A stretch of DNA of 64,000 nt from positions 1,116,001-1,180,000 of the forward strand of contig NZ_JAVDDX010000001.1 in the NCBI RefSeq assembly GCF_030848575.1, given 5' to 3'. Position numbers and translations under genes: made by a program. This stretch comes from Haloarcula sp. H-GB4 (GTDB lineage: Archaea > Halobacteriota > Halobacteria > Halobacteriales > Haloarculaceae). Shown piece after piece: positions 50,786 to 59,290 of the stretch; positions within the stretch are counted from its first letter, which is position 1, and every line of letters begins with the position of its first letter. The notes under the pieces are model-generated. The model saw only the letters and a program-made list of their open reading frames with translations. It ran no database searches and was not told the DNA's origin.

Positions 50786-51016
50786 TCAGTTCTCGACATA
50801 GAGCGTCCCCGTGCCATCGATCGTTATCGTGTAGCCGCAGTACTGGAACAGCATCGGCAACTCTCCCGGTGGGATATCCGATACTGCGTCCAGTCGCTCA
50901 CCGTCGATAACCATGTCAAGGCTCCCGAGTTGCGTGGGGTGACAGTCCTCAAGCGCCGCGATGGTCTCTTTGACAGTGATATGAATGGGTGTCGGTGGAC
51001 CGACAGGCCGCTTCAT
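50786..51016 (-). CDS. HalOD1-like output domain protein (76 aa)
   Basis: From the ATG at 51016 (MKRPVGPPTPIHITVKETI) the product is 76 residues of one domain: an N-terminal helix (ITVKETIAALEDCHPTQLGSL), a strand (DMVIDGERLDAVSD), and a C-terminal two-strand end (LFQYCGYTITIDGTGTLYVEN). This is the HalOD1 pattern, an output domain often fused to haloarchaeal receivers, here stand-alone. It is probably a signalling partner. The upstream extension to 51049 is rejected. Confidence 0.75.
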   Translation of the reverse strand: MKRPVGPPTPIHITVKETIAALEDCHPTQLGSLDMVIDGERLDAVSDIPPGELPMLFQYCGYTITIDGTGTLYVEN

Positions 51017-51159
51017 ACTGGACCGTTCACAATGCCCACTGAAAGGCACAAGTGTTTTTCACCGCAGTTTGTCGTGGCAGTGAACCTGCTAAATTAGATG
51101 GTGGAGTCCGAAAACAGGACTGTTGCTGCAAACCGCAACCGCGGGCCGCGGTAGCCGCC

Positions 51160-52194
51160 TTACTCGATTGTTGTGTGCTCGGACTCTTCGTTGAGTGCGA
51201 GGTTCGTCGCGATCTCGGCGCTCCGGACAGCAAACTCAGCCGTCTGCTGGAGGCTGACAAGCACTTCACGCACTTCTAGCAGCGCTTCGTTGTCCATCTC
51301 CGGCAGGTCATCGAGGATCTCGTGTTCCTTGTCGCCGATGTCCTTGTACAGCTCTCGGACCTGAATCGCGGTGTCGTAGTTGCGGTCGACGGCCGCCTGA
51401 ACCGCCAGTTCGGTAATGTCGTTGACCTGATCGGTGAACTCACGGATGCGACGCATGGTCGAACTGTCGACGTTGAGGGAGTGGTCGTCGGTCTCAAGCG
51501 CGATCTCGGCGATATCCTCGGCGTTGTCCGCCGTCAGTTCGAGGTTCTTCGCAATCGATCGATAACCGATGAGCGGGAAGCCGTCGTTGAGGCCGATAGC
51601 TCGCGCGAGATTAGGGTTCTGGTAGGCCGTGAAGATGAGGCGGAGTAGGAGGACGAATATCTTGTTGGCCTGTCGCTCGCGGTTGAGCGCCCGCTGGGCG
51701 AGGTCGGGATTGCCGTGGGCGAGAGATTTCACCGCTTCATTTCGCATCGTCGAGCCAGTGGATTCCAGCCGTTCGAGGAGGTTGTTAAGCGTGAAGTCCT
51801 CCGGGTCGACGGAGCAGCGAATCGCGATCCGGTCGGGCGTCTCCTCGATGACGCCGAGGCCCATCAACTGGGTTTCGGCGTTGTAGACGGCGTTGATGTG
51901 CGAGGATTCCAGTGTCTCGCCCTCTGGGGCTTCGACGTGGATGACGCGCCGGCCGAGCACGTACTGGGCGACGATAGCCCGTTCGACGGAATCGGCGTCG
52001 AGATTCTCCGCGTGGATGATAGCTTCTGATTCCTCGGTCTGGACGGACTCGGGCATGACTGTCAGCGTGCCTTTGCCGCCCATTCGTAGCGACACCTCGT
52101 CGCCTTTCTCAACGTCGTGCTCACTGGCCCACTCCGCCGGCAACGTCATCGCGAGCGTCGACGGCCCCAATCGCTGGACTTTCCGGGTTTCCAT
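51160..52194 (-). CDS. AbrB/SpoVT domain plus PhoU-like regulator
   Basis: The 344-residue protein has an N-terminal AbrB-type DNA-binding fold (METRKVQRLGPSTLAMTLPAEWASEHDVEKGDEVSLR, about residues 1-50) and a helical PhoU-like core from about 120. The core includes ERQANKIFVLLLRLIFTAYQNPNLA, an Asp/Glu-rich helix pattern and DNAEDIAEIALETDDH, and a second PhoU repeat follows. In archaea such fusions regulate phosphate genes. No pst genes are in the window. A TATA-like stretch around 52235-52250 lies upstream. Target and ligand are not evident. Confidence 0.88.
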   Translation of the reverse strand: METRKVQRLGPSTLAMTLPAEWASEHDVEKGDEVSLRMGGKGTLTVMPESVQTEESEAIIHAENLDADSVERAIVAQYVLGRRVIHVEAPEGETLESSHINAVYNAETQLMGLGVIEETPDRIAIRCSVDPEDFTLNNLLERLESTGSTMRNEAVKSLAHGNPDLAQRALNRERQANKIFVLLLRLIFTAYQNPNLARAIGLNDGFPLIGYRSIAKNLELTADNAEDIAEIALETDDHSLNVDSSTMRRIREFTDQVNDITELAVQAAVDRNYDTAIQVRELYKDIGDKEHEILDDLPEMDNEALLEVREVLVSLQQTAEFAVRSAEIATNLALNEESEHTTIE

Positions 52195-52292
52195 ATGTCC
52201 TTTGTGGGGCGTGAGATACCTTAATCTTGACTATACATGATAAAATACCGCAGCCGATATATCATGGTTCATTTCGCTCGGCTGGAGAAGCT

Positions 52293-53363
52293 TCAGACGA
52301 CCTCGACAAGTCTGCGTTCGTGCCGCCCGACACGGACTCGCAACCAGCCGCGAAGCTTCTCGTCCAGTTCCGGATCGCCTGTGTCGACACGCAACGTGCC
52401 AACGCCGTCCAGTTTCCGCCGTGAGGCGACCACTTCGAGGTCACACTGTCTGATGACCGCCGGCGATAGCTGCTGGTTCCCCCGACCGAACACGAACCCC
52501 TGTCCGCCGATCGGCGAGACGACGATGACGTTCCGGTCGCCGAGGGCGTCGAGGATATCTGCCTCGGCGGCGTCGCGGGCAAGCACCTCCCCGTCACGCC
52601 ACACGTCCACGCCAAGCGTCGTTCCGTCGAACCCCAGTTCTTCTTTGATAGCGCCGACGGTACTCCCTGGCCCAAGGACGTAGGTAACATCTGGGTCAGC
52701 GGCATTGGCGACGCTTTCGGCAAGCGATTCGACACTGCCGCCGCCCAGTTGCTTGGCCGACTGGCGCTGGTCAGCTACGGGGACCTCCGCGACGGCTCGG
52801 AGTTCGGTGACTACTTCCCCACCTCTAAACGCGTCCTCGTCGATATCGTTCACCTCCGCGCGCTCTGTCTCAGAGAAGCGGGCGACGATGCGCCCGGCCG
52901 CACGCGGCGACACACCAAACACGGAGGAATACACTTTGACCCCGGCTGGGACGCCCAGAATCGGGATAGCTGCGTCCAGGTCATCAAGCGTCGTTGCGAC
53001 GTCGACAGCCGTGCCGTCGCCACCGACAAACAGGATCACGTCCACATCCGCCTCAACGAACGCTCGAACCGCATCTTGGGTATCCTTGCTCGTCGTTTCG
53101 TCAGTACTCCCCGGAGTGCCAACGACCGTCGGATCGAACTCTGCCTCACGAGCGATACCGTCCCCCATCGGGTCGCCGTACGTGAGCAGTTCCACGTCCG
53201 TCCCGACTTCGGCGAGTGATGCAAGCGCCGTCCGTGCGCGGTCCGGTGCGCGTTGCTCCGCGCCGCGGCGGCGCGCCTCCCCGACTTTCCCGTCAGTGCC
53301 CTTGAGGCCGACGCGGCCGCCCATGCCGGCGATGGGGTTGACCACGACACCAATTCGTCGCAT
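52293..53363 (-). CDS. ATP-NAD kinase-like protein (COG3199 type)
   Basis: The 356-residue protein begins RRIGVVVNPIAGMGGRVGLKG and has the conserved NAD kinase/diacylglycerol kinase glycine motif VILFVGGDGTAVDVATTLDD at about residues 115-134. ILGVPAGVKVYSSVFGVSP follows, then a beta-rich C-terminal domain (GGQGFVFGRGNQQLSPAVI). This family (distinct from canonical PpnK) probably phosphorylates NAD or a related molecule; the acceptor is uncertain. It ends 98 bases downstream of the AbrB-PhoU start and is on the same strand. Confidence 0.82.
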   Translation of the reverse strand: MRRIGVVVNPIAGMGGRVGLKGTDGKVGEARRRGAEQRAPDRARTALASLAEVGTDVELLTYGDPMGDGIAREAEFDPTVVGTPGSTDETTSKDTQDAVRAFVEADVDVILFVGGDGTAVDVATTLDDLDAAIPILGVPAGVKVYSSVFGVSPRAAGRIVARFSETERAEVNDIDEDAFRGGEVVTELRAVAEVPVADQRQSAKQLGGGSVESLAESVANAADPDVTYVLGPGSTVGAIKEELGFDGTTLGVDVWRDGEVLARDAAEADILDALGDRNVIVVSPIGGQGFVFGRGNQQLSPAVIRQCDLEVVASRRKLDGVGTLRVDTGDPELDEKLRGWLRVRVGRHERRLVEVV

Positions 53364-53442
53364 TCGCCGTCGCTACGCGACCCCGCGGCAAAAGAGGCCC
53401 GGGAGCGTGCCTTTCAAGCCACCCCACGCAGAACGCACAGCT

Positions 53443-53559
53443 ATGTCAGTCGTACTCCAGAGCGGCGTTCAGACAGGGATTATCAACGCGTCCGGCGCGG
53501 CCATCACGCTCGGTGGCCTACTGCTTACGTTTCTCTGGCTGAACCACCTCTACCGGTAG
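53443..53559 (+). CDS. Tiny membrane protein (38 aa)
   Basis: This 38-residue ORF begins MSVVLQSGVQTGIINAS and consists mostly of one membrane helix (GAAITLGGLLLTFLWLNHLYR). It ends on a TAG at 53557-53559, abutting the convergent CinA stop. Small single-helix proteins of this kind seem recurrent in haloarchaeal genomes, and the ORF codon use is compatible with coding. No function is known. The longer frame that includes it (from 52705) is a shadow of the ATP-NAD kinase gene. Confidence 0.5.
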   Translation: MSVVLQSGVQTGIINASGAAITLGGLLLTFLWLNHLYR

Positions 53560-54255
53560 TCACTCTGCCGTCGGTGACTCGACGCGTTCGCTGAACCACG
53601 CCGCCGCCTCCTCGACTAGCTCCTCCTCTGTCCCCTCGAACCGGACGGTCACGTGCTCGCCCGGATAGCTCCCGACCTTGACCGGGAACTGCTCTTGGAC
53701 CTCTGCCAGTCGGTCGAGCAGTGCGCTCTCGGGCTCGGCGGCGTCGACGGTGTGAACGTACCGCTGCTCGCCGGCGAACTCTTCTGCGACCTCCTCGAAC
53801 ATCCGCTTCATCTCGCCCGGCACGCCCGGCAAGACGTAGCAGCTCTCGACGACACAGCCGGGCGCAACGCCCTCGTGGTTTGGCAAAACGCGGGACCCTT
53901 CCGGCACCTCGCCGGTGCCGTCGGTCAGGTCATCGCGTGTGTACCCGCCGTGTTCTTCCAGCCACGCGATGGCGTCCTCGCTCTCGACGACGTCCCGCCC
54001 GAATGCAGCGGCGACGGCATCGATTGTTTTGTCGTCGTGCGTCGGTCCAAGGCCACCGGTGACGATGACAGCGTCGAACTCTGCGTGGTACTCGTTGACC
54101 ACGCGGGCAATGTCCGAGATCTCGTCGGGGACAACCGTCGTCCGACCGACGGTGACGCCACGCTCCGCGAGCTGTTGTCCAAGCCACGCAGCGTTCGTGT
54201 TGACCGTCTCGCCACTGAGCAGTTCGTCTCCGACGGTGACTACCGCGACGCGCAT
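53560..54255 (-). CDS. CinA-type molybdopterin-binding domain protein
   Basis: From the ATG at 54255 (MRVAVVTVGDELLSGETVNTN) the product has 231 residues. The MoCF_BD domain motifs are GDELLSGETVNTNAAWLGQQL, VIVTGGLGPTHDDKTIDAVAAAFG and the closing region VPGEMKRMFEEV. The length matches the single-domain form of CinA, without the C-terminal deamidase. Related proteins hydrolyse ADP-ribose or salvage NAD by-products; the exact reaction is uncertain here. The extension from 54282 is rejected. Confidence 0.85.
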   Translation of the reverse strand: MRVAVVTVGDELLSGETVNTNAAWLGQQLAERGVTVGRTTVVPDEISDIARVVNEYHAEFDAVIVTGGLGPTHDDKTIDAVAAAFGRDVVESEDAIAWLEEHGGYTRDDLTDGTGEVPEGSRVLPNHEGVAPGCVVESCYVLPGVPGEMKRMFEEVAEEFAGEQRYVHTVDAAEPESALLDRLAEVQEQFPVKVGSYPGEHVTVRFEGTEEELVEEAAAWFSERVESPTAE

Positions 54256-54335
54256 ACCGCCCGATTGGACTGGCAGACACAAATACTGTCGGTCACAGAA
54301 CGTGGTAACTGTGTATGCGTTGAATCGGAGAGAAA

Positions 54336-54410
54336 TGCTCCGTCAGGGATTTGAACCCTAGTCATCACCGTGAGAGGGTGATATGATTGGCCGGACTACA
54401 CCAACGGAGC
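54336..54410 (-). tRNA. tRNA-Glu (anticodon CTC)
   Basis: The 75-base minus-strand sequence folds into a cloverleaf. The acceptor stem is GCTCCGT paired with ACGGAGC. The D arm has TGGTGTAGTCCGGCCAAT. The anticodon stem TCACC/GGTGA encloses the loop CTCTCAC with anticodon CTC. The T arm has AGGGTTCAAATCCCT. The discriminator base is A (54336); CCA is not encoded. The identity (Glu) comes from the anticodon. A TATA-like TATACGTA at 54433-54440 lies about 27 bases upstream. Confidence 0.96.
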
Positions 54411-54432
54411 GTACACAAATCCGTAGCGAGGA

Positions 54433-54440
54433 TATACGTA
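54433..54440 (-). promoter_or_regulatory. TATA-like element for tRNA-Glu
   Basis: TATACGTA lies 23-30 bases upstream of the tRNA 5' end (54410), in an AT-rich patch. This is the position of archaeal tRNA promoters. The rest of the gap to the next gene (54441-54538) contains nothing recognised. Confidence 0.45.
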
Positions 54441-54538
54441 TAATCATTGCGTTTCAGCCCCGCCCTGTGCTGGTTTATCATACTGTTGGCTGTAACTATT
54501 GCAAGGTATTCCGCTATACAGACGGACAGCCGACAGTA

Positions 54539-55726
54539 TCACTCGTCGTCGAACGGTGACCCCGCAGCGTCGGGTTCCTGACCGGCGAGGCTAATGATGT
54601 TCTCGCGGCCGACTCTGAGCTTCGAGATTTCGCCGTCGTCCTCCATATCCGAGAGGAGCATACTCACCTTCGACTTTGACCAGTCGGTGCTGTCGACGAT
54701 GTCGACCTGCTTCATTCGGCCCCCGTTTTCCTCCAGCAGTTTGCGGACGCGGTCGCTGTCGGTGAGCAGTTCCTCGTCGGGGACTGCCGGGTCCTCAGGG
54801 GTGTCGGTGTCTGCCGTTGCATCGCCCGAGGAAGCCGTCGACGGCTTCTCAGTGCCGCCTGTGGCCGACGGCGACGGAGCGGACGGCTCGTCATCGTCGG
54901 TTCCCAACACCCCTCTCAGCGCGCCGGACCGCCACGCGGCCACGCCACCGGCGACGACAATGAGACCGACGATGGCGACCGGGAGCATCCACGACAGCCC
55001 ACCAGCGGCCTCGGCAGGTGTGTCACCACCCGCTGTGGTGCGCTGTTCAGCGCCAGCGCTCTGCCCGGTTTCGCGCGGCTGCAACTCCACATAGGGCCGA
55101 CGGTCGTTGAACGACTGCTCGCCGTTCCACGTAACACTCTCGCTGTTTTCGAGCGAGTCAGGTTCGCTCTGTGAGTTGGGGTCCGGTTGGACGTCGACGA
55201 ACGCAAGTTCGGGGCCGCGCTCGAAGACGAACGACTGGCTCGGCCCGATGTAGAACCCGCCATCAAACACGTCGCTGACCACAACCGCGTCGCCCTCGAC
55301 AACCGCGAAGTTACGCCAGTGGAACGACATCCGCACGGTTCCAGTGTTCTGGAGCGGGTCGACCGTCGCCGACCGGGCGTAGTTGGTCGCACTCATGTTC
55401 CGGCCGGTCACGTTCGTCCCGTACTGTGTCAGCAGCGTCGACTGCTCGACGAAATTCTGGTACAGTGGCTGCTCCGACTGCTCGAATTCCTCAGCGAACT
55501 CCTCGAACTGCTGTTGTTCGGTGTCGTTTGCGAGCGGTGTCCGGTGGACGATCGCCCACTTCGCCGACCCGTTCTGATACAACGTGACCTGAAACGTCGT
55601 CCGGTCGAACCTGTCGGGCGTCTGGACGCCCACGCTCTCGTCGGCCGGCTGTGACATCGCCAGTGGCGCGGCACCGCTTCCCAGCAGGAGAGCCAGCACG
55701 AGACTGGCGACGACCAGGCGTACCAT
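54539..55726 (-). CDS. Membrane-anchored winged-helix regulator with exported N-terminal domain
   Basis: From the ATG at 55726 the product has 395 residues. A signal peptide (VRLVVASLVLALLLGSGAAPLAMS) precedes an exported domain (about 35-215) containing TTFQVTLYQNGSAKWAIVHR and VTWNGEQSFNDRRPYVELQ. A membrane helix (SWMLPVAIVGLIVVAGGVAAW) lies near 245-265. A low-complexity Ser/Ala/Thr/Pro linker leads to a cytosolic winged helix (DSDRVRKLLEENGGRMKQVDIVDSTDWSKSKVSMLLSDME). Thus an external domain is linked to a DNA-binding domain across the membrane. A TATA-like CTTTTATG (55751-55759, minus strand) 29 bases upstream supports this start over 55753 or 55855. Confidence 0.8.
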   Translation of the reverse strand: MVRLVVASLVLALLLGSGAAPLAMSQPADESVGVQTPDRFDRTTFQVTLYQNGSAKWAIVHRTPLANDTEQQQFEEFAEEFEQSEQPLYQNFVEQSTLLTQYGTNVTGRNMSATNYARSATVDPLQNTGTVRMSFHWRNFAVVEGDAVVVSDVFDGGFYIGPSQSFVFERGPELAFVDVQPDPNSQSEPDSLENSESVTWNGEQSFNDRRPYVELQPRETGQSAGAEQRTTAGGDTPAEAAGGLSWMLPVAIVGLIVVAGGVAAWRSGALRGVLGTDDDEPSAPSPSATGGTEKPSTASSGDATADTDTPEDPAVPDEELLTDSDRVRKLLEENGGRMKQVDIVDSTDWSKSKVSMLLSDMEDDGEISKLRVGRENIISLAGQEPDAAGSPFDDE

Positions 55727-56071
55727 CTGTCGTATATCATCGATGGACCGCATAAAAGCGCTGTGAATAGCACCGTTCTCCGTCGGTATCGGGCCGATGG
55801 CCGGTGATTTCTCGATACGGCTACAGCTTAAAACACTGGTAACCGATGACAGCATCGGGTGCTGTGCGGGCGCTCACCCTCACGTTCCTCACCGAGTTCG
55901 AAGTAGCTCCATTCGCTATCTTTCTCGTGGTATCAATGGTCTCTCGACCGATACCTGACCATGGGAGGGGTTAATTCCTGTTTTCACAGCGGTATTTTGG
56001 CTTCTACATGGTTATTCCGCAAGAATTTCCGGTGGGTTATTTACAAAGGAAGGTCCAACGAACGGTAACCT
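55727..56071. other. 345-base intergenic region between divergent promoters
   Basis: The region contains the TATA-like element of the reverse gene (55751-55759) and that of livH (TTATTTAC, 56037-56044, about 31 bases before the ATG at 56072). The middle, 55770-56030, includes an AT-richer stretch (TTAATTCCTGTTTTCACAGCGGTATTTTGG, given here only by position 55971-56000). I find no ORF with haloarchaeal codon use, and no stable long hairpin was recognised. Confidence 0.6.
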
Positions 56072-57187
56072 ATGGGAATTGCTGAGTTCGCAAGAGACGG
56101 CCGCGTAGTGGTGGGCGATCGGCCGGGAGCAGCAGTGGTAGCCGCGGTCAGTGGCTTCCTCTTGCTGGATTTAGTTGCAAAGCTCGCTGGGACAACCGTG
56201 TTTTTCCTCGGAGCCAAGTTACTGGGGGGGTCTCTCACCGTGAGTTCGTTGCTCTCAATGGTGGTGGACGGACTGCTCGTCGGACTGGCGGTCGGACTCG
56301 CCGGCATTGGTCTGTCAATGACATATAGCATTCTCGACTTCGCCAACTTCGCGCACGGGGACACGGTGACTGTCGGGGCGTTCCTGGGGTGGGTCGCCGC
56401 GTACATCACCGCTGGCCTCGGGACCGGAGCCCCGATTTCAGAACTGTTCATGCTCAATTCGGGGCGACAGTTGAGCACCGTTTCGACGTTCATTCCGGTG
56501 CTTCTCGGCCTTGTCATCGCCGGTGTCGGGTCGATTGGGATCGTGTTACTCATCGACCGACTCACCTATCGCCCCATGCGCGATACGGACAACATCTCCT
56601 TGCTGATTGCGTCAATCGGTGTTGCCCTCGCGTTGCGATACCTCATTGCGTTCGTCTTCGGCACGCAGACAAGCGGGGTCGCAAGCGGCGGGCTCCGGGT
56701 GACGCTATTCTCGATGATTTCAATCACCGACAACGAAATCACCCTGCTGGTGGTGTCGGTCCTGTTGATGCTCGGCGTCCACCTGCTGTTACAGCGGACG
56801 AAGCTTGGCAAGGCAATGCGGGCGATGGCCGACAACGAAGATCTCGCACGCGTGACCGGGATTCCGACCGAACGCGTGATCCGACTTACCTGGATCCTCG
56901 GTGGCGGCCTGGCAGGCATCGGCGGCTACCTGCTCGTGCTGGAAAGCGGCACGATATCGTTCAACTTCGGCTGGATTCTGCTCCTGCTCATCTTCGCCGC
57001 GGTCATCGTCGGCGGCATCGGCTCGATCTACGGGGCGATGGCTGGCGGGATTCTCATTGGGCTAGTCGATAGTCTGGCCCTGATCTGGCTGCCATCCGGG
57101 CTGACGCGGGCCTCTGCGTTTCTGGTGCTCATCGTCGTCTTGCTGTTGCGCCCGTCCGGCATCTTTGGGGGGGTGTCGACTGCATGA
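56072..57187 (+). CDS. livH: Branched-chain amino acid ABC transporter permease, LivH type
   Basis: The 371-residue permease has the LivH layout with about eight membrane helices. A longer cytosolic or periplasmic N-terminal stretch than the E. coli protein adds residues 1-60. Family motifs include GLALALVGIGLSMTY-like IGLSMTYSILDFANFAHGDTV and the conserved RPMRDTDNISLLIASIG, with KAMRAMADNEDLARVTGI near the cytosolic coupling loop. The start is leaderless, with TTATTTAC about 31 bases upstream. It overlaps livM by four bases (ATGA). Confidence 0.95.
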   Translation: MGIAEFARDGRVVVGDRPGAAVVAAVSGFLLLDLVAKLAGTTVFFLGAKLLGGSLTVSSLLSMVVDGLLVGLAVGLAGIGLSMTYSILDFANFAHGDTVTVGAFLGWVAAYITAGLGTGAPISELFMLNSGRQLSTVSTFIPVLLGLVIAGVGSIGIVLLIDRLTYRPMRDTDNISLLIASIGVALALRYLIAFVFGTQTSGVASGGLRVTLFSMISITDNEITLLVVSVLLMLGVHLLLQRTKLGKAMRAMADNEDLARVTGIPTERVIRLTWILGGGLAGIGGYLLVLESGTISFNFGWILLLLIFAAVIVGGIGSIYGAMAGGILIGLVDSLALIWLPSGLTRASAFLVLIVVLLLRPSGIFGGVSTA

Positions 57188-58467
57188 GTAATGTTGACAC
57201 TGTTCGAAACCGTCTGGACGCACTCCCGGACGTAGGGCTGGTCATCGGCTTCATCGCCAGTATCTGGGCCGTTATGCTCGTACTGGCGATCGCTGTCGGG
57301 GGGGCGAACTGGGCGAACCTCGCTGCCGGCTTCATCGGCAGCGTGACCGTTCTCATTGGTGGCTACGCCATCCTCGCGCTGGCGCTGAATCTTCAGTGGG
57401 GGTATACCGGTCTGTTCAACATCGGCATTGCAGGGTTCATGGCCGTCGGCGCGTACACGACAGCGATTCTCACTGCGCCAACTGACCCGGCGGCCGGGGC
57501 AGTCCCGGGGCTCGGCCTCCCGCTATGGGTTGGCCTCATCGGCGGCATGGCAATGGCCGCTATCATCGGCGGTCTCGCGGCGCTGCCGGCACTCCGACTG
57601 AAGGCTGACTACCTCGCCATCGTGACGGTCGCGTTCTCGGAGATAATTCGGCTCGTCGTCAACTGGGACGGCCTCGCCGAGTTCTCGCTGTTCGGAGCGC
57701 CGGTCGGAACCGGCGGCGCGACCGGTATCTCGTTCAAGTCCGCAAACGAGGTCGCGTCGACGCTCATCAATGGCGTCGGGCAGCCACTCGTAACTGCTGC
57801 GGAGGGCGTCGGCGTTTCCGGGCCGAATCTGGCGAATCTCACGTACGGGATACTTCTCCTGCTGGTCGTGGCTGCGAGCTACTGGGTGCTCGCCCGAATC
57901 ACCAATTCGCCGTTCGGCCGCGTGCTGAAAGCGATTCGTGAGGACGAGACCGTGACCCAGTCACTGGGCAAGGACACCCGCCTGTTCAAGATCAAGACGT
58001 TCATGATCGGCTGTGCGCTGATGGGGCTGGCCGGTGTCCTGTTCCGCGGCCAGGCGGGCTACGTCAGCCCACAGCAGTTCAGACCGACGATTACGTTCTA
58101 CGTGTTCGCGGCGCTCATCATCGGCGGCTCCGGATCCAACACCGGGAGCATCATCGGCGCAGCGACGTTCTCGGGACTGCTGTTCTACCTGCCGGCGCGG
58201 CTGGGCGAGAACGTCTCGCTTGGCGGCACTCGCGCACCCGGCAACATCGTGGACGCGGTTGCCGGACTCGGGTCGCTGGACCCGCTTCCACTCCTCGCAT
58301 ACACCATTAGCAACGTCAGCACGCTCCGGTTTGTCCTCATCGGCGTCGTGCTGATATATATCATCCAGAACCAGCCAGAGGGGCTGCTCGGCCACCGGAA
58401 CGAACCCGCAACGAGCGTGAGCCTTGACAGAGCGCAGTCCGGATCCGGAGGTGAGACAGATGAGTGA
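57184..58467 (+). CDS. livM: Branched-chain amino acid ABC transporter permease, LivM type
   Basis: The 427-residue permease has about nine membrane helices. Family features are YAILALALNLQWGYTGLFNIG, ALRLKADYLAIVTVAFSEIIRL, and the coupling-helix region FGRVLKAIREDETVTQSLGKDT. GGSGSNTGSIIGAATFS marks the end of the domain. The ATGA overlap with livH and the 8-base overlap with livG show tight coupling. The C-terminal tail (ATSVSLDRAQSGSGGETDE) is acidic and cytosolic. Substrate is probably branched-chain or short amides; not fixed by sequence. Confidence 0.95.
   Translation: MSNVDTVRNRLDALPDVGLVIGFIASIWAVMLVLAIAVGGANWANLAAGFIGSVTVLIGGYAILALALNLQWGYTGLFNIGIAGFMAVGAYTTAILTAPTDPAAGAVPGLGLPLWVGLIGGMAMAAIIGGLAALPALRLKADYLAIVTVAFSEIIRLVVNWDGLAEFSLFGAPVGTGGATGISFKSANEVASTLINGVGQPLVTAAEGVGVSGPNLANLTYGILLLLVVAASYWVLARITNSPFGRVLKAIREDETVTQSLGKDTRLFKIKTFMIGCALMGLAGVLFRGQAGYVSPQQFRPTITFYVFAALIIGGSGSNTGSIIGAATFSGLLFYLPARLGENVSLGGTRAPGNIVDAVAGLGSLDPLPLLAYTISNVSTLRFVLIGVVLIYIIQNQPEGLLGHRNEPATSVSLDRAQSGSGGETDE
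58447..58454 (+). promoter_or_regulatory. Strong ribosome binding site for livG
   Basis: GGAGGTGA, a full match to the anti-Shine-Dalgarno sequence, lies five bases before the ATG at 58460 and inside the end of livM. It settles the livG start at 58460 rather than the longer ORF at 58424. Confidence 0.75.
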
Positions 58468-59290
58468 ACCCGATGCTGCACCGCAACAGGAAACTGCCGT
58501 CACGAGCGACGCGATCGAGTCGCCGCTGCTGGAAGTCGACGGCCTCCGCAAGGAGTTCGGCGGCGTTGTCGCAGTCGACGGGGCGACGTTCTCCGTGGCA
58601 GAGGGGTCGCTCACCGGCCTCATTGGCCCGAACGGGGCCGGCAAATCGACGACGTTCAACTGTATCACTGGCATTCACGAACCAACTGGTGGCCGGGTCA
58701 CCTTTGACGGCCAGAGCATTACTGGGCTCCCGTCATACACACTCGCAAATAAGGGGCTGGTCCGGACGTTCCAGATCGCCCGTGAACTGTCCGAGATGAC
58801 GGTCCTGGAGAACGTGATGCTCGCGCCGGGTGGACAGGTCGGCGAGTCGGTCATCCAGTCGGTGACGCCAGGGCTTCGCGGCAATGTCATCGACGACGAG
58901 ACGGCTGTTCGGGACCGCGCGTGGGAGACGCTCGAGTTCTTCGAGATCGACCATCTCGCCCACGAGAACGCCGGCAATCTCTCCGGTGGCCAGCGGAAAC
59001 TGCTGGAGATGGCGCGGGTCCTGATGACCGACCCCGAGATGATTCTACTGGACGAGCCGCTGGCCGGCGTCAACCCGACGCTGGAAGAGAAACTACTGGA
59101 GCGGATTCACGAACTCCGTCGAGAGCAGGGCCTGACCTTCCTGCTGGTCGAACACGACATGGACGTTATCATGAACAACTGCGAACACATCATCGTCATG
59201 CATCAGGGGAGCATCCTCGCCGAAGGGGACGCCGAGACTATCAAGTCGGACGAGCGGGTACTTGAGGCGTACCTAGGAGGTGACGTATGA
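58460..59290 (+). CDS. livG: Branched-chain amino acid ABC transporter ATP-binding protein, LivG type
   Basis: From the ATG at 58460 the product has 276 residues. ABC motifs are Walker A GPNGAGKSTTF, the LivG-type Q-loop region RTFQIARELSEMTVLEN, signature NLSGGQRKLLEMAR, Walker B MILLDEPLAGVNP and the H-loop LLVEHDMDVIMN. The order and size match LivG. It forms the ATPase dimer with LivF, energising the LivHM permease. It is coupled to livF by ATGA overlap. Confidence 0.96.
   Translation: MSEPDAAPQQETAVTSDAIESPLLEVDGLRKEFGGVVAVDGATFSVAEGSLTGLIGPNGAGKSTTFNCITGIHEPTGGRVTFDGQSITGLPSYTLANKGLVRTFQIARELSEMTVLENVMLAPGGQVGESVIQSVTPGLRGNVIDDETAVRDRAWETLEFFEIDHLAHENAGNLSGGQRKLLEMARVLMTDPEMILLDEPLAGVNPTLEEKLLERIHELRREQGLTFLLVEHDMDVIMNNCEHIIVMHQGSILAEGDAETIKSDERVLEAYLGGDV
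59276..59283 (+). promoter_or_regulatory. Ribosome binding site for livF
   Basis: GGAGGTGA at 59276-59283 lies in the end of livG, with the livF ATG at 59287. It supports internal initiation of livF in the operon. Strong Shine-Dalgarno sites appear here and at livG, unlike the leaderless first gene livH. Confidence 0.7.
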
